DNA of 64,000 nt. It comes from JAGPCK01 sp964535575. Its GTDB lineage: Bacteria > Bacteroidota > Bacteroidia > UKL13-3. A model generated the notes under the pieces. It worked only from the letters and a program-made list of their open reading frames with translations. It ran no database searches and was not told the origin of the DNA. The position numbers and the translations under genes are program-made. Shown here piece after piece: positions 54,859 to 62,354 of this stretch; the stretch's first letter is position 1, and each line of letters starts with the position of its first letter. The stretch covers positions 1 through 64,000 of the forward strand of contig CAZHTC010000001.1 of NCBI GenBank assembly GCA_964535575.1. Reading direction: 5' to 3'.

Positions 54859-55857
54859 TTATTTGTTGCCTTTAATCTCCTTCCAAAGCAGGTCCTTCAG
54901 TTTTTGAATATTAAATCCGCTAACGGATGAAATAAAAACATGCGGAATACCTTCGGGCAGTTCCTGCTCCATTTGTTTCATCATTTCTTCATCCAGCATA
55001 TCGGATTTACTGATGGCCAACAGGCGTTGTTTGTGCAACAGTTCTTCGTTAAACTGACTCAATTCGTTTACTAAAATTTCGTATTCCTTTTTAATATCAT
55101 TGGCATCGGCCGGAATAAGGAACAATAAAATGGCATTGCGTTCAATATGGCGCAAAAAGCGTGTGCCCAACCCTTTTCCTTCGTGGGCTCCTTCAATAAT
55201 TCCGGGAATATCGGCCATAACGAACGATTGAAAATCGCGGTATTCTACAATACCCAGGTTTGGCACCAGGGTAGTGAACGCGTAGTTGGCAATTTTGGGT
55301 TTAGCGGCTGTCATTACACTGAGCAACGTAGATTTTCCTGCATTCGGAAATCCAACCAGGCCTACATCGGCTAATACTTTTAGCTCTAAAATTTTCCATT
55401 CTTCCCTGCCATCTTCACCCGGCTGCGAGGTACGGGGAGTTTGATTGGTGGAAGACTTATAATGGTGATTGCCCTGTCCGCCACGGCCACCCGGAAGAAG
55501 AATGACTTCCTGACCATCTTCGGTAATTTCAAAAAGTTGTTCTCCTGTTTCGGCATCTTTGGCTATGGTGCCTAAGGGTACTTCTAAAATATCATCTTTG
55601 CCATCGGCACCACTGCGCAACCCTGCCTCGCCACGGGCACCCGGTTCGGCAATTACATGTTTACGGTATTTAAGGTGAAGTAAGGTCCACAATTGTTTGT
55701 TGCCGCGCAAAATGATATGGCCACCACGCCCACCGTCTCCCCCGTCAGGGCCGCCTTTTGCGGTATTTTTATCCCGATGAAAATGCATAGCCCCGGCACC
55801 GCCTTTGCCCGATCGGCAACAAATTTTTACGTAGTCTACAAAGTTCGATTCAGCCAC
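54859..55857 (-). CDS. obg: Obg/CgtA GTPase
   Basis: A 332-residue essential GTPase of ribosome assembly and stress response. The glycine-rich Obg fold occupies residues 1-158 (GGPDGGDGGRGGHI, GRGGQGN). The G domain has Walker A GFPNAGKSTL near 166-175, switch G3 DIPGIIEG, G4 SKSD. It starts with GTG at 55857, six bases after the adenylate kinase stop. The C-terminal extension of some Obgs is missing, as usual in this phylum. Confidence 0.94.
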   Translation of the reverse strand: MAESNFVDYVKICCRSGKGGAGAMHFHRDKNTAKGGPDGGDGGRGGHIILRGNKQLWTLLHLKYRKHVIAEPGARGEAGLRSGADGKDDILEVPLGTIAKDAETGEQLFEITEDGQEVILLPGGRGGQGNHHYKSSTNQTPRTSQPGEDGREEWKILELKVLADVGLVGFPNAGKSTLLSVMTAAKPKIANYAFTTLVPNLGIVEYRDFQSFVMADIPGIIEGAHEGKGLGTRFLRHIERNAILLFLIPADANDIKKEYEILVNELSQFNEELLHKQRLLAISKSDMLDEEMMKQMEQELPEGIPHVFISSVSGFNIQKLKDLLWKEIKGNK

Positions 55858-55863
55858 CCCGTT

Positions 55864-57318
55864 TTATTTTCTCCTCTTTTTAGCGGCTTTTTTTACAGCC
55901 TTTTTTGAAATTACTTTTTTCACCGCCTTTTTGGGTGCCTTTTTAGCGGTTGCTTTCATTTTAGCAACTACTTTTTTAGCAACTTTCTTAACAACCTTTT
56001 TGGCAGCAGGTTTTCTTACTATTTTTTTGGCTGCTTTTTTCACCGCCTTTTTAGCTACCTTTTTAGGAGATGCTTTTTTAATTATTTTTTTGGCCACTTT
56101 TTTCACCGTTACTTTTTTCACCGCCTTTTTAGCTACTTTTTTGGGTAGCGCTTTTTTCGTTACCTTTTTGGCTACTTTTTTAGGGGCGGCTTTTTTAACT
56201 ACTTTCTTAGCGGTTACTTTTTTTACTGCTTTTTTCACTGCTTTCTTTGGAGCGGCCTTTTTAACTATTTTCTTTACTGCTTTTTTAGCGGTTACTTTTT
56301 TTACTGCTTTTTTCACTGCTTTCTTTGGAGCGGCCTTTTTAACTATTTTCTTTACTGCTTTTTTAGCGGTTACTTTTTTTACTGCTTTTTTCACCACCTT
56401 CTTTACAGCTTTCTTTGGAGCAGCTTTTTTAACCACTTTTTTAGCAACAGGTTTTGCTGTTACTTTCTTTTTAGCAGGAGTTGCTTTTTTGGCCGCTGCT
56501 TTTTTTGGAGCGGGTTTCGCTGCTACTTTCTTTTTAGCAGGAGCGGCTTTTTTAACTGCCGGTTTTGCAGGAGTTGCTTTTTTAGCCGGAGTTTTAGGAG
56601 CTGCTTTTGCCTTAGGGGCTGCCGGTTTTGTTACAACCGCTTTTTTAGCTACCGTTTTGGAAGGGGCCGGTGCAGGCTCGGGTTTTGGAGCAGGTTTTTC
56701 CTCCTCTTTTGCCGGAGGCATGGTAGCAACTGCCGGAGCAGGCGAAGCAAACGCATCTATTATATTGCATAATGAATTAAAAATACCATCTATACTTCCA
56801 ATCCCATTTACTCCTTTGTATTTCCCCTGAGCGGCATAAAATTCTTTTACGGGTGCCGTTTCGTTGTTATATACATTAATCCGGTTTTGAATGATGGCCG
56901 GATCAGCATCATCGGGGCGACCCGACATTTCTCCGCGGCTCATTAATCGTCTTTTTAACTCTTCCTCTTCCACCTCCAGCGCAACCATGGTGGTGATGCT
57001 GCTGTTTTTTGAAGAGAGCAATGCATCGAGTGCAGCTGCCTGTGCTCCGGTGCGCGGAAACCCGTCAAAAATAAATCCTTTGGCATGAGGATTTTTAGCC
57101 ACCTCGGCCTCGAGCATACTGATGGTAACCGAATCGGGTACCAGCATTCCTTTTTCAATAAAACTTTTAGCTAACTGACCTAATTCGGTTTCGCCTTTCA
57201 TATTGGCTCTAAAGATATCACCTGTAGAGAGGTGAACTAGTCCATACTTTTCAATCAACCTGGCTGATTGGGTTCCTTTGCCGGCTCCCGGAGGGCCGAA
57301 GAGTACGATGTTAAGCAT
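55864..57318 (-). CDS. adk: adenylate kinase fused to a histone H1-like Lys/Ala tail
   Basis: A 484-residue protein. Residues 1-190 are a complete short-lid adenylate kinase (2 ADP to ATP plus AMP): P-loop GPPGAGKGTQ at 8-17, HLSTGDIFR, GFIFDGFPRT at 81-90, short lid SGRPDDADP, NRINVYNNET. A proline/alanine/glutamate linker (191-225) leads into about 260 residues of KKA/KKV/APKK repeats ending KKRRK, resembling eukaryotic histone H1 tails and bacterial H1-like proteins. The ATG at 57318 gives MLNIVLFGPP. No stop or frameshift separates the halves, and the tail's codons are lysine-biased AAA/AAG with a 78-bp internal duplication. Middle gene of hpt-adk-obg. The tail could bind nucleic acid or polyphosphate; that is inference. 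Confidence 0.93.
   Translation of the reverse strand: MLNIVLFGPPGAGKGTQSARLIEKYGLVHLSTGDIFRANMKGETELGQLAKSFIEKGMLVPDSVTISMLEAEVAKNPHAKGFIFDGFPRTGAQAAALDALLSSKNSSITTMVALEVEEEELKRRLMSRGEMSGRPDDADPAIIQNRINVYNNETAPVKEFYAAQGKYKGVNGIGSIDGIFNSLCNIIDAFASPAPAVATMPPAKEEEKPAPKPEPAPAPSKTVAKKAVVTKPAAPKAKAAPKTPAKKATPAKPAVKKAAPAKKKVAAKPAPKKAAAKKATPAKKKVTAKPVAKKVVKKAAPKKAVKKVVKKAVKKVTAKKAVKKIVKKAAPKKAVKKAVKKVTAKKAVKKIVKKAAPKKAVKKAVKKVTAKKVVKKAAPKKVAKKVTKKALPKKVAKKAVKKVTVKKVAKKIIKKASPKKVAKKAVKKAAKKIVRKPAAKKVVKKVAKKVVAKMKATAKKAPKKAVKKVISKKAVKKAAKKRRK
56207..56394 (-). repeat. 78-bp tandem repeat inside the adk tail
   Basis: Bases 56207-56316 recur exactly at 56285-56394, a shift of 78 bases (26 codons: KKAVKKIVKKAAPKKAVKKA and following). 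About 2.4 units. The repeat is a whole number of codons, so copy number can change without breaking the frame. Confidence 0.9.
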
Positions 57319-57327
57319 ATACAATTC

Positions 57328-57864
57328 TTAGTTTTTAAGTTTATAAATATGTTTCAGGTTTCGTCCGTATCCGTTGTAATCGAGCCCAAAGCCCAATAAA
57401 AAATCATTTTCAACTTCAAACCCGCAGTAGTTAACCGCTACCGGAATTTTTAACGCTTTTGGTTTAAGTAACAATGAGGCCACCTGAACCGAAGCCGGCT
57501 GATAACTTTGCAAAGTAAGTAACAATTGATGAAGAGTTAGCCCGGAATCAACAATATCTTCTAAAATAATAATATGTTGTCCTTTGAGGTCTTCGTTTAA
57601 ACCCAACAGGGTATTTACCTGCCCGCTGCTTTGTGTACCGTGATAAGAGGCAAATTTAACAAAGCTGATGCGGCATGGCCCCTGGTAATTTTTAAGTAAA
57701 TCGGCTGCAAAAAGAAAGGATCCGTTAAGTACTCCCAAAAACAATGGTTCGCGTGTGGCATAATCCTTTTGTATTTGACCGGCTATTTCCTCAATTCGCT
57801 GTTGAATGAGAGGGTGCTCTAAAAAGGGCTCAAACGTTTTATCGAGTATGGTAATTGCCTGCAT
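57328..57864 (-). CDS. hpt: hypoxanthine phosphoribosyltransferase
   Basis: A 178-residue purine salvage enzyme converting hypoxanthine/guanine with PRPP to IMP/GMP. PRPP loop IIILEDIVDSGLTL near residues 97-110, FLGVLNGSFLFAADLL (first loop) and VENDFLLGFGLDYNGYGRNL at the C-terminus match. The ATG at 57864 (MQAITILDKTF) is chosen; the extra codons to 57900 overlie the promoter. It is nine bases upstream of adk. Confidence 0.94.
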   Translation of the reverse strand: MQAITILDKTFEPFLEHPLIQQRIEEIAGQIQKDYATREPLFLGVLNGSFLFAADLLKNYQGPCRISFVKFASYHGTQSSGQVNTLLGLNEDLKGQHIIILEDIVDSGLTLHQLLLTLQSYQPASVQVASLLLKPKALKIPVAVNYCGFEVENDFLLGFGLDYNGYGRNLKHIYKLKN

Positions 57865-57871
57865 GAACCGA

Positions 57872-57900
57872 CAAAGGTAGAACAGGAAGTGAAAAACCAA
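57872..57900 (-). promoter_or_regulatory. promoter of the hpt-adk-obg operon
   Basis: TTG, 18 bases, TACCTTTG on the minus strand, ending seven bases before the hpt ATG. A strong match with a very short or absent leader. Confidence 0.72.
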
Positions 57901-57954
57901 TGAAACAGAAACGAAATATTTTGCGTGCCATTTTTATCTCACGGCAATTGGTAG

Positions 57955-57986
57955 TTGGAAGTTTCCTTTGGGGTTACTTACCTTCG
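57955..57986 (+). promoter_or_regulatory. candidate promoter of the DUF3817 gene
   Basis: TTG, 21 bases, TACCTTCG, ending four bases before the ATG. One base off the -7 consensus and slightly long spacing. Confidence 0.45.
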
Positions 57987-57990
57987 CGCC

Positions 57991-58293
57991 ATGGAACCAC
58001 AAACACCCGTTGCGTTAAAGCGTCTTATATGGATTGGTCATGCCGAAGGAATCTCCTACCTGCTATTATTGGGCATTGCCATGCCGCTTAAGTATATGTG
58101 GGGAATGCCGCAAGCAGTAAAAATAACAGGCACCCTACACGGGGTATTGTTTGTTTTATTTGTATTTGCACTGATTAATGCAAAAATGGATACAAAACTT
58201 TCAATGGGAAAAATTATAATAGGTTTTTTGGCTTCCATTATTCCATTCGGCACCTTTTTTCTGAGCCGCATCATGGGTTTATCTCAAAAATAG
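57991..58293 (+). CDS. DUF3817 membrane protein
   Basis: A 100-residue inner-membrane protein with three hydrophobic segments. The ATG at 57991 gives MEPQTPVALKRLIWIGHAEG. Conserved features are HAEGISYLLLLGIAMPLKY and the HGVLFVLFVFAL segment, as in DUF3817 proteins. Function unknown. Its 3' end overlaps the convergent DUF2490 gene by ten bases. Confidence 0.85.
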   Translation: MEPQTPVALKRLIWIGHAEGISYLLLLGIAMPLKYMWGMPQAVKITGTLHGVLFVLFVFALINAKMDTKLSMGKIIIGFLASIIPFGTFFLSRIMGLSQK

Positions 58294-58979
58294 TCGGCTT
58301 TTTTCTTCCCCTTGCCCTTAAACAAGGCTAAATCGAGTGCATAAATAACTCCAATGGCATGAACTGTAACCGGATTGGCTGCGTGGTATTGGGGTTGAAT
58401 GAGGTAGAAACCATTCAGGTGATGACGCTTTTTCCATTCCCAGTCAAACCCTGCCACATACCGAAGCCGGCCTATATACTGCTCTTTGGTTTTTATTTTA
58501 TAGAACAACTCGGCCGACCCATAAAGGTCTACCCTCTTTCTCCATTTATATTTTAACTGCACCCGGTTTCGCCAATAAGCATCAGGTTCTTTTCCCGGTT
58601 CATACACCCCGGCATTAAAATACGGATAACGTTTTTGATAAAGGGTACGCCAGCTCATTGTGTAATCGCTGTGTTTGTATCTGGCTGTGAGTCCCGCACC
58701 CAACCGGTGTTGTTCATTTTTGTAAGAGGTGCGATACCGGTATTCCACCTCGGCCTGAAGCACTTTTTTTAAAAACTCATATTGCAACGCCCCCAATACA
58801 TACGAACCTCTGAAATGCGACAGATTCTGGTCGGCACGATACTGATATTGCGCTACGGTGGCAAACCCTTTAGGTAAGTCAACCGACAACTGAAGCCCAC
58901 TGCGCAACTGCATATCGCCTTGCTGCGCAAACACGGGTATTGCGGTGATGAGTAAAAATAAAGCAGCTGCCTTTCGCAT
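58284..58979 (-). CDS. DUF2490 family protein
   Basis: A 231-residue exported protein with signal MRKAAALFLLITAIPVFAQQ, then alternating strands of an outer-membrane barrel-like kind (VAQYQYRADQN, AEVEYRYRTSY, RLRYVAGFDWEW, GVIYALDLALF). It matches DUF2490. The start at 58979 lies three bases after the DUF4956 stop, so it is the last gene of a three-gene unit with VTC and DUF4956 genes. Confidence 0.82.
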   Translation of the reverse strand: MRKAAALFLLITAIPVFAQQGDMQLRSGLQLSVDLPKGFATVAQYQYRADQNLSHFRGSYVLGALQYEFLKKVLQAEVEYRYRTSYKNEQHRLGAGLTARYKHSDYTMSWRTLYQKRYPYFNAGVYEPGKEPDAYWRNRVQLKYKWRKRVDLYGSAELFYKIKTKEQYIGRLRYVAGFDWEWKKRHHLNGFYLIQPQYHAANPVTVHAIGVIYALDLALFKGKGKKKADYF

Positions 58980-58982
58980 CAA

Positions 58983-59636
58983 TTAATCATCATCTCCACC
59001 CATTCCGCGCGAGGAGGTTTCGTTTTCTTTTGAATAATAAAAGGCGTTTACTAAAGCCACATCGCGTAAAAAATCAACACTTATCAATTCAATGCGGTGA
59101 ATAGGCAACCCTGTTCTTTTCTTCAGATCTTCCATCATCTCGGGGCGTTTTTCGGGATGAATTAACTCGATACGCTCGTATTTTATTTGTTTGAAATTTT
59201 CATGGTCGAGCGACAACATTCGATCGAGCACATACGACATGGCTAAAATAAGGCCATTGGAGATGAGCAGGGTGGCAAAGCCATCATCTACCTGAGCCAG
59301 CGAATTGATGATTCCGATGGTAACACTCAGAAAAAAATACCCCATTTCGCGAATGGGAACTGTAACGGTGCGATAACGCAAAATGGAGAATATGGCAAAC
59401 AACCCGAAGGCAAAACCCATTTTGAGTTTTACACTGCTAAGCATAAAACAAATGAGAAAGTTTACCGTGTTGAATAAAAGAAATGTAAACACAAAATCCT
59501 TATTCCGATGGCGAGGATAGTAAATTACCATCACCAGAATAAGAATAACCCCGAGGTTAAGCCCGTAACGAATTAAAAAATCGGAGAGGTCGTTAGGTTT
59601 TACTACCTCGCCCAGTTGCGAATCATTTGGTTCCAT
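58983..59636 (-). CDS. DUF4956 membrane protein
   Basis: A 217-residue protein with four predicted membrane segments in residues 20-140 (GLNLGVILILVMVIYYP, FTFLLFNTVNFLICFML and two more) and a cytosolic C-terminal domain (FKQIKYERIELIHPEKRPEM and following). The family is found next to VTC-domain genes in many bacteria, as here: its start overlaps the VTC gene by 14 bases. Confidence 0.86.
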   Translation of the reverse strand: MEPNDSQLGEVVKPNDLSDFLIRYGLNLGVILILVMVIYYPRHRNKDFVFTFLLFNTVNFLICFMLSSVKLKMGFAFGLFAIFSILRYRTVTVPIREMGYFFLSVTIGIINSLAQVDDGFATLLISNGLILAMSYVLDRMLSLDHENFKQIKYERIELIHPEKRPEMMEDLKKRTGLPIHRIELISVDFLRDVALVNAFYYSKENETSSRGMGGDDD

Positions 59637-60396
59637 GTATCAGTTTGTTTAATTTTAAAAAAATGGGTTTAAATGCGTTGTTTTTTACCGGCTCAAGCAA
59701 TGCGATTCCGGTAGAGTATTTACTGAATCCGGCCTGAACAAAATGCCTGCGTTTAAATGCCTGAATCATGGGGCTGAATACATTGCTTTTTTCCTGCTTC
59801 ACTTCGGCCACCACCAGTTGCGGAAAGCTCATTTCCTTTGACGCATTACTGAATGTAAGGCCCAGATCCAATGTAGCCCGCTCCGACTGGTTTTTGCCGG
59901 CCAGAGTAATTCGTTTAAACCAAATGGTAAGTTTTTGATGCAGGTCTTTTACATCGGCATAATCGTGATGTACAAGAGCCAGTTCGGTTTCGGTTAATTG
60001 TTGTTTTATATCGGCCTGTTTAATCCGGTGTTTGTCGGTTCTCACTCCTTTTACCTTATATTTTACTTCAAAAAAAGTGAGGCCGCTGTCGAGATATTTT
60101 CGGTAGCGTACTTTAAGCCGGTTTAATTTACCGTTGTGATGAAATTTATACAGCAGCAAATCATGGGTATCAAAATAAACCGATTCGTACGAGAACATAC
60201 GCTTGTTATCAATTTCAAGTACGCGGTAATGTGGTTTAAGTTCATCCAGAATAGAAGGAAAATCATCGATATGAAAAATGAACTTCGAGTCCATGCGGTT
60301 TAATAGCTTCACTTCATCAAGTCCTTTGAGCGATACAGGCTCAAATTCATCGAGCTTCCCCGTAATAAGGCGTTCTCTTTCCGCGTAATTGAACAT
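59623..60396 (-). CDS. VTC domain polyphosphate polymerase-like protein
   Basis: A 257-residue protein of the VTC family, named after the yeast vacuolar polyphosphate synthase (CYTH fold). Basic residues of the tunnel are visible: LLNRMDSKFIFH near residue 31-42, SVYFDTHDLLLY, RLKVRYRKY, FFEVKYKVKGVRTDKHR and the acidic VVAEVKQEK. Polyphosphate synthesis is family knowledge, not proven for prokaryotic members. It is followed by DUF4956 and DUF2490 genes. Confidence 0.86.
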   Translation of the reverse strand: MFNYAERERLITGKLDEFEPVSLKGLDEVKLLNRMDSKFIFHIDDFPSILDELKPHYRVLEIDNKRMFSYESVYFDTHDLLLYKFHHNGKLNRLKVRYRKYLDSGLTFFEVKYKVKGVRTDKHRIKQADIKQQLTETELALVHHDYADVKDLHQKLTIWFKRITLAGKNQSERATLDLGLTFSNASKEMSFPQLVVAEVKQEKSNVFSPMIQAFKRRHFVQAGFSKYSTGIALLEPVKNNAFKPIFLKLNKLIHGTK

Positions 60397-60397
60397 G

Positions 60398-60796
60398 CTA
60401 ATAGTAGTAGGTAAAATCGGTTACGGTAATTGTTTCCTTTTTATCATTAATGGAAACTTGGCGTATATCGGCCCGTTGATTGAGGTGGCAAGTATCGCAT
60501 TCGCTGATTATCCAAACCTTGTAATCGCCTTTATTAAGCCACTCAAAAGCAAAACTGCCGTCAATACCGGTGCGGGTATCGTCATCCACCCACGTGTGAT
60601 TGCCATAGGAAATATACACTTTCACATCGGCCATATATCCTGAATCCACCTTTGTCCCCAACCGGTCGAGATCAAAGGCATATACTCTTCCTTTTATGGT
60701 TGAAAGGCCACCTTTTCCTTCCTCTTTTTTACATGTGGTAAAAAGCAGAGAAATACCTAGGAGAAGAAAAATGCCGCTTAATGAAAATTTAATCAT
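60398..60796 (-). CDS. lipoprotein with carboxypeptidase-regulatory-like domain
   Basis: A 132-residue lipoprotein. The ATG at 60796 gives MIKFSLSGIFLLLGISLLF then TTCKKEE with cysteine 22; the frame open to 60952 is longer but lacks a credible start. The mature part (about 35-130) is a single beta-sandwich like the carboxypeptidase-regulatory/CnaB group: TIKGRVYAFD, DDDTRTGIDGSFAFEWL, GDYKVWIISE. The stop lies one base before the VTC gene start, so it may be cotranscribed with that module. Confidence 0.78.
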   Translation of the reverse strand: MIKFSLSGIFLLLGISLLFTTCKKEEGKGGLSTIKGRVYAFDLDRLGTKVDSGYMADVKVYISYGNHTWVDDDTRTGIDGSFAFEWLNKGDYKVWIISECDTCHLNQRADIRQVSINDKKETITVTDFTYYY

Positions 60797-60992
60797 TTGT
60801 TCATTATTTTCTGATGTAAATATGCAATGAATTCGTGAATATGGCAAACTGCCGGTCGGATTTGTATTTTTTACCTTAATATTATTTCCCTGCATTTTAC
60901 CTGCTAAGTAATGGGTATTAAAGCAATACGGGTTACGGCTTGAGTATTCCATGAAAATGATGCAAATTGCGGGAGTAACATATATCTACCCC

Positions 60993-62354
60993 ATGAAAAG
61001 AAGAAATTTTCTGAAAAGTTCTGCCCTCCTTGCCATCAGTCCGTCTCTGGCAAATGCATCGGGCCATATTAATTCCATTACGCTGGAAGAAAATTTAGCC
61101 ATGCTTAACAGCCAACCAAATGAAACGGCTGCTACTATGAACGAAGAATGGGATCAAATTGCCATGCAATACGATGTAAGTTCTGATTTTATCAATCTTG
61201 AAAACGGCTATTGCAGCATGTTACCAATTCCGGTTCTGGAAAGCTTTGTTCAAAAAACCAAAGACCTCAACCGCAAACTAACCTGGTTTATGCGCAGGGA
61301 AATGGGAACCGAAAGGCAGGTAATCAAAAATAGTCTTGCAGATATTGCTGGGGTTCCTGCTTCAGAGATTGCTTTAGTAAGAAACACAACCGAAGGGTTG
61401 AATATCGTGATTCACGGGATTGATTTGAAAGCAGGTGACGAAATTATATTGAGCAAACAGGATTATGGAAGTATGGTGGAAGCCTTTGAGCAAAAAGCCC
61501 AACGTACAGGTACAGTAAATAAATTCATCCATATTCCGCTGGCACCGGCCAATAAGCAGGTTATCATTGATGCGTATGCCAAAGCCATCACCCCAAAAAC
61601 CAAACTCATTCTGGTTACCCATATCATTAATATCACCGGGCAAATAATGCCTGTACGTGAGATTTGCGATATGGCACACGCCAAAGGAATTGAAGTGATA
61701 GTGGACGGGGCCCATTCATTCGGGCTGCTTGATTTCAGAATAAGTGATTTAGACTGCGATTATTTTGCTACCAGCCTGCACAAATGGTTTGGCGCACCTA
61801 TTGGTGCCGGGTTGCTCTACATGAAAACAGCAAAAACAGCCAAAGTGTGGCCATTGCTGGGCGACACAGGAAAAGACCGCAGCAGCATGGAAAAATTTGA
61901 ACACTTAGGAACTAATCCTCCGGCTGTTTACCTCAGTGTGCGTGCGGCAATGGACTTTAACCTGCTCATGGGCATAAAACTTAAGGAAGAACGTTTACGT
62001 TACCTTAAAAACTACTGGGTGGATAAGGTAAAAGACATCCCTAAGGTAAAAATACTGACACCCGCCAGCGATCAGTCATGTGCCATTGCCACTTTTTCTA
62101 TTGACGGAATGCCCCCTGCCGAAATAGAACAACTACTCCTTAATCAGCACCGCATACTTACCGTGGCTATTAACAACGATGAAGTAAAAGGAGTGCGGGT
62201 AACTCCGCATGTATTCACTTCCATTAATCATTTAGATAAATTAGTGGAAGCCATACGCGCTTTCGTAGAAGGAAAATTCGGACCTATTCCGGCACCGGGC
62301 AATACACCTCAGGCACCGGCACCTGCTAAAAACAGTAAAGGGAAGAAAAAATAA
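60993..62354 (+). CDS. class V aminotransferase with Tat signal
   Basis: A 453-residue PLP enzyme of the class V (isopenicillin-N epimerase/cysteine-desulfurase-like) group. The ATG at 60993 gives MKRRNFLKSSALLAISPSLA, which has the twin-arginine pattern RRNFLK and an ANA cut site. The PLP lysine lies in TSLHKWFGAPIG, with VDGAHSFGLLD and the LVRNTTEGLN phosphate loop. The C-terminal 25 residues are proline/alanine/lysine rich (PAPAKNSKGKKK). Its substrate is unknown. Convergent with gldB, the stops touching. Confidence 0.87.
   Translation: MKRRNFLKSSALLAISPSLANASGHINSITLEENLAMLNSQPNETAATMNEEWDQIAMQYDVSSDFINLENGYCSMLPIPVLESFVQKTKDLNRKLTWFMRREMGTERQVIKNSLADIAGVPASEIALVRNTTEGLNIVIHGIDLKAGDEIILSKQDYGSMVEAFEQKAQRTGTVNKFIHIPLAPANKQVIIDAYAKAITPKTKLILVTHIINITGQIMPVREICDMAHAKGIEVIVDGAHSFGLLDFRISDLDCDYFATSLHKWFGAPIGAGLLYMKTAKTAKVWPLLGDTGKDRSSMEKFEHLGTNPPAVYLSVRAAMDFNLLMGIKLKEERLRYLKNYWVDKVKDIPKVKILTPASDQSCAIATFSIDGMPPAEIEQLLLNQHRILTVAINNDEVKGVRVTPHVFTSINHLDKLVEAIRAFVEGKFGPIPAPGNTPQAPAPAKNSKGKKK

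Noticed and set aside
55931..56830. Long plus-strand open frame of 299 codons (AFLATFL-type)
   Set aside because: It is the antisense of the lysine-rich adk tail; AAA/AAG-rich codons have no stops when read in reverse. Its low-complexity hydrophobic product is an artefact.
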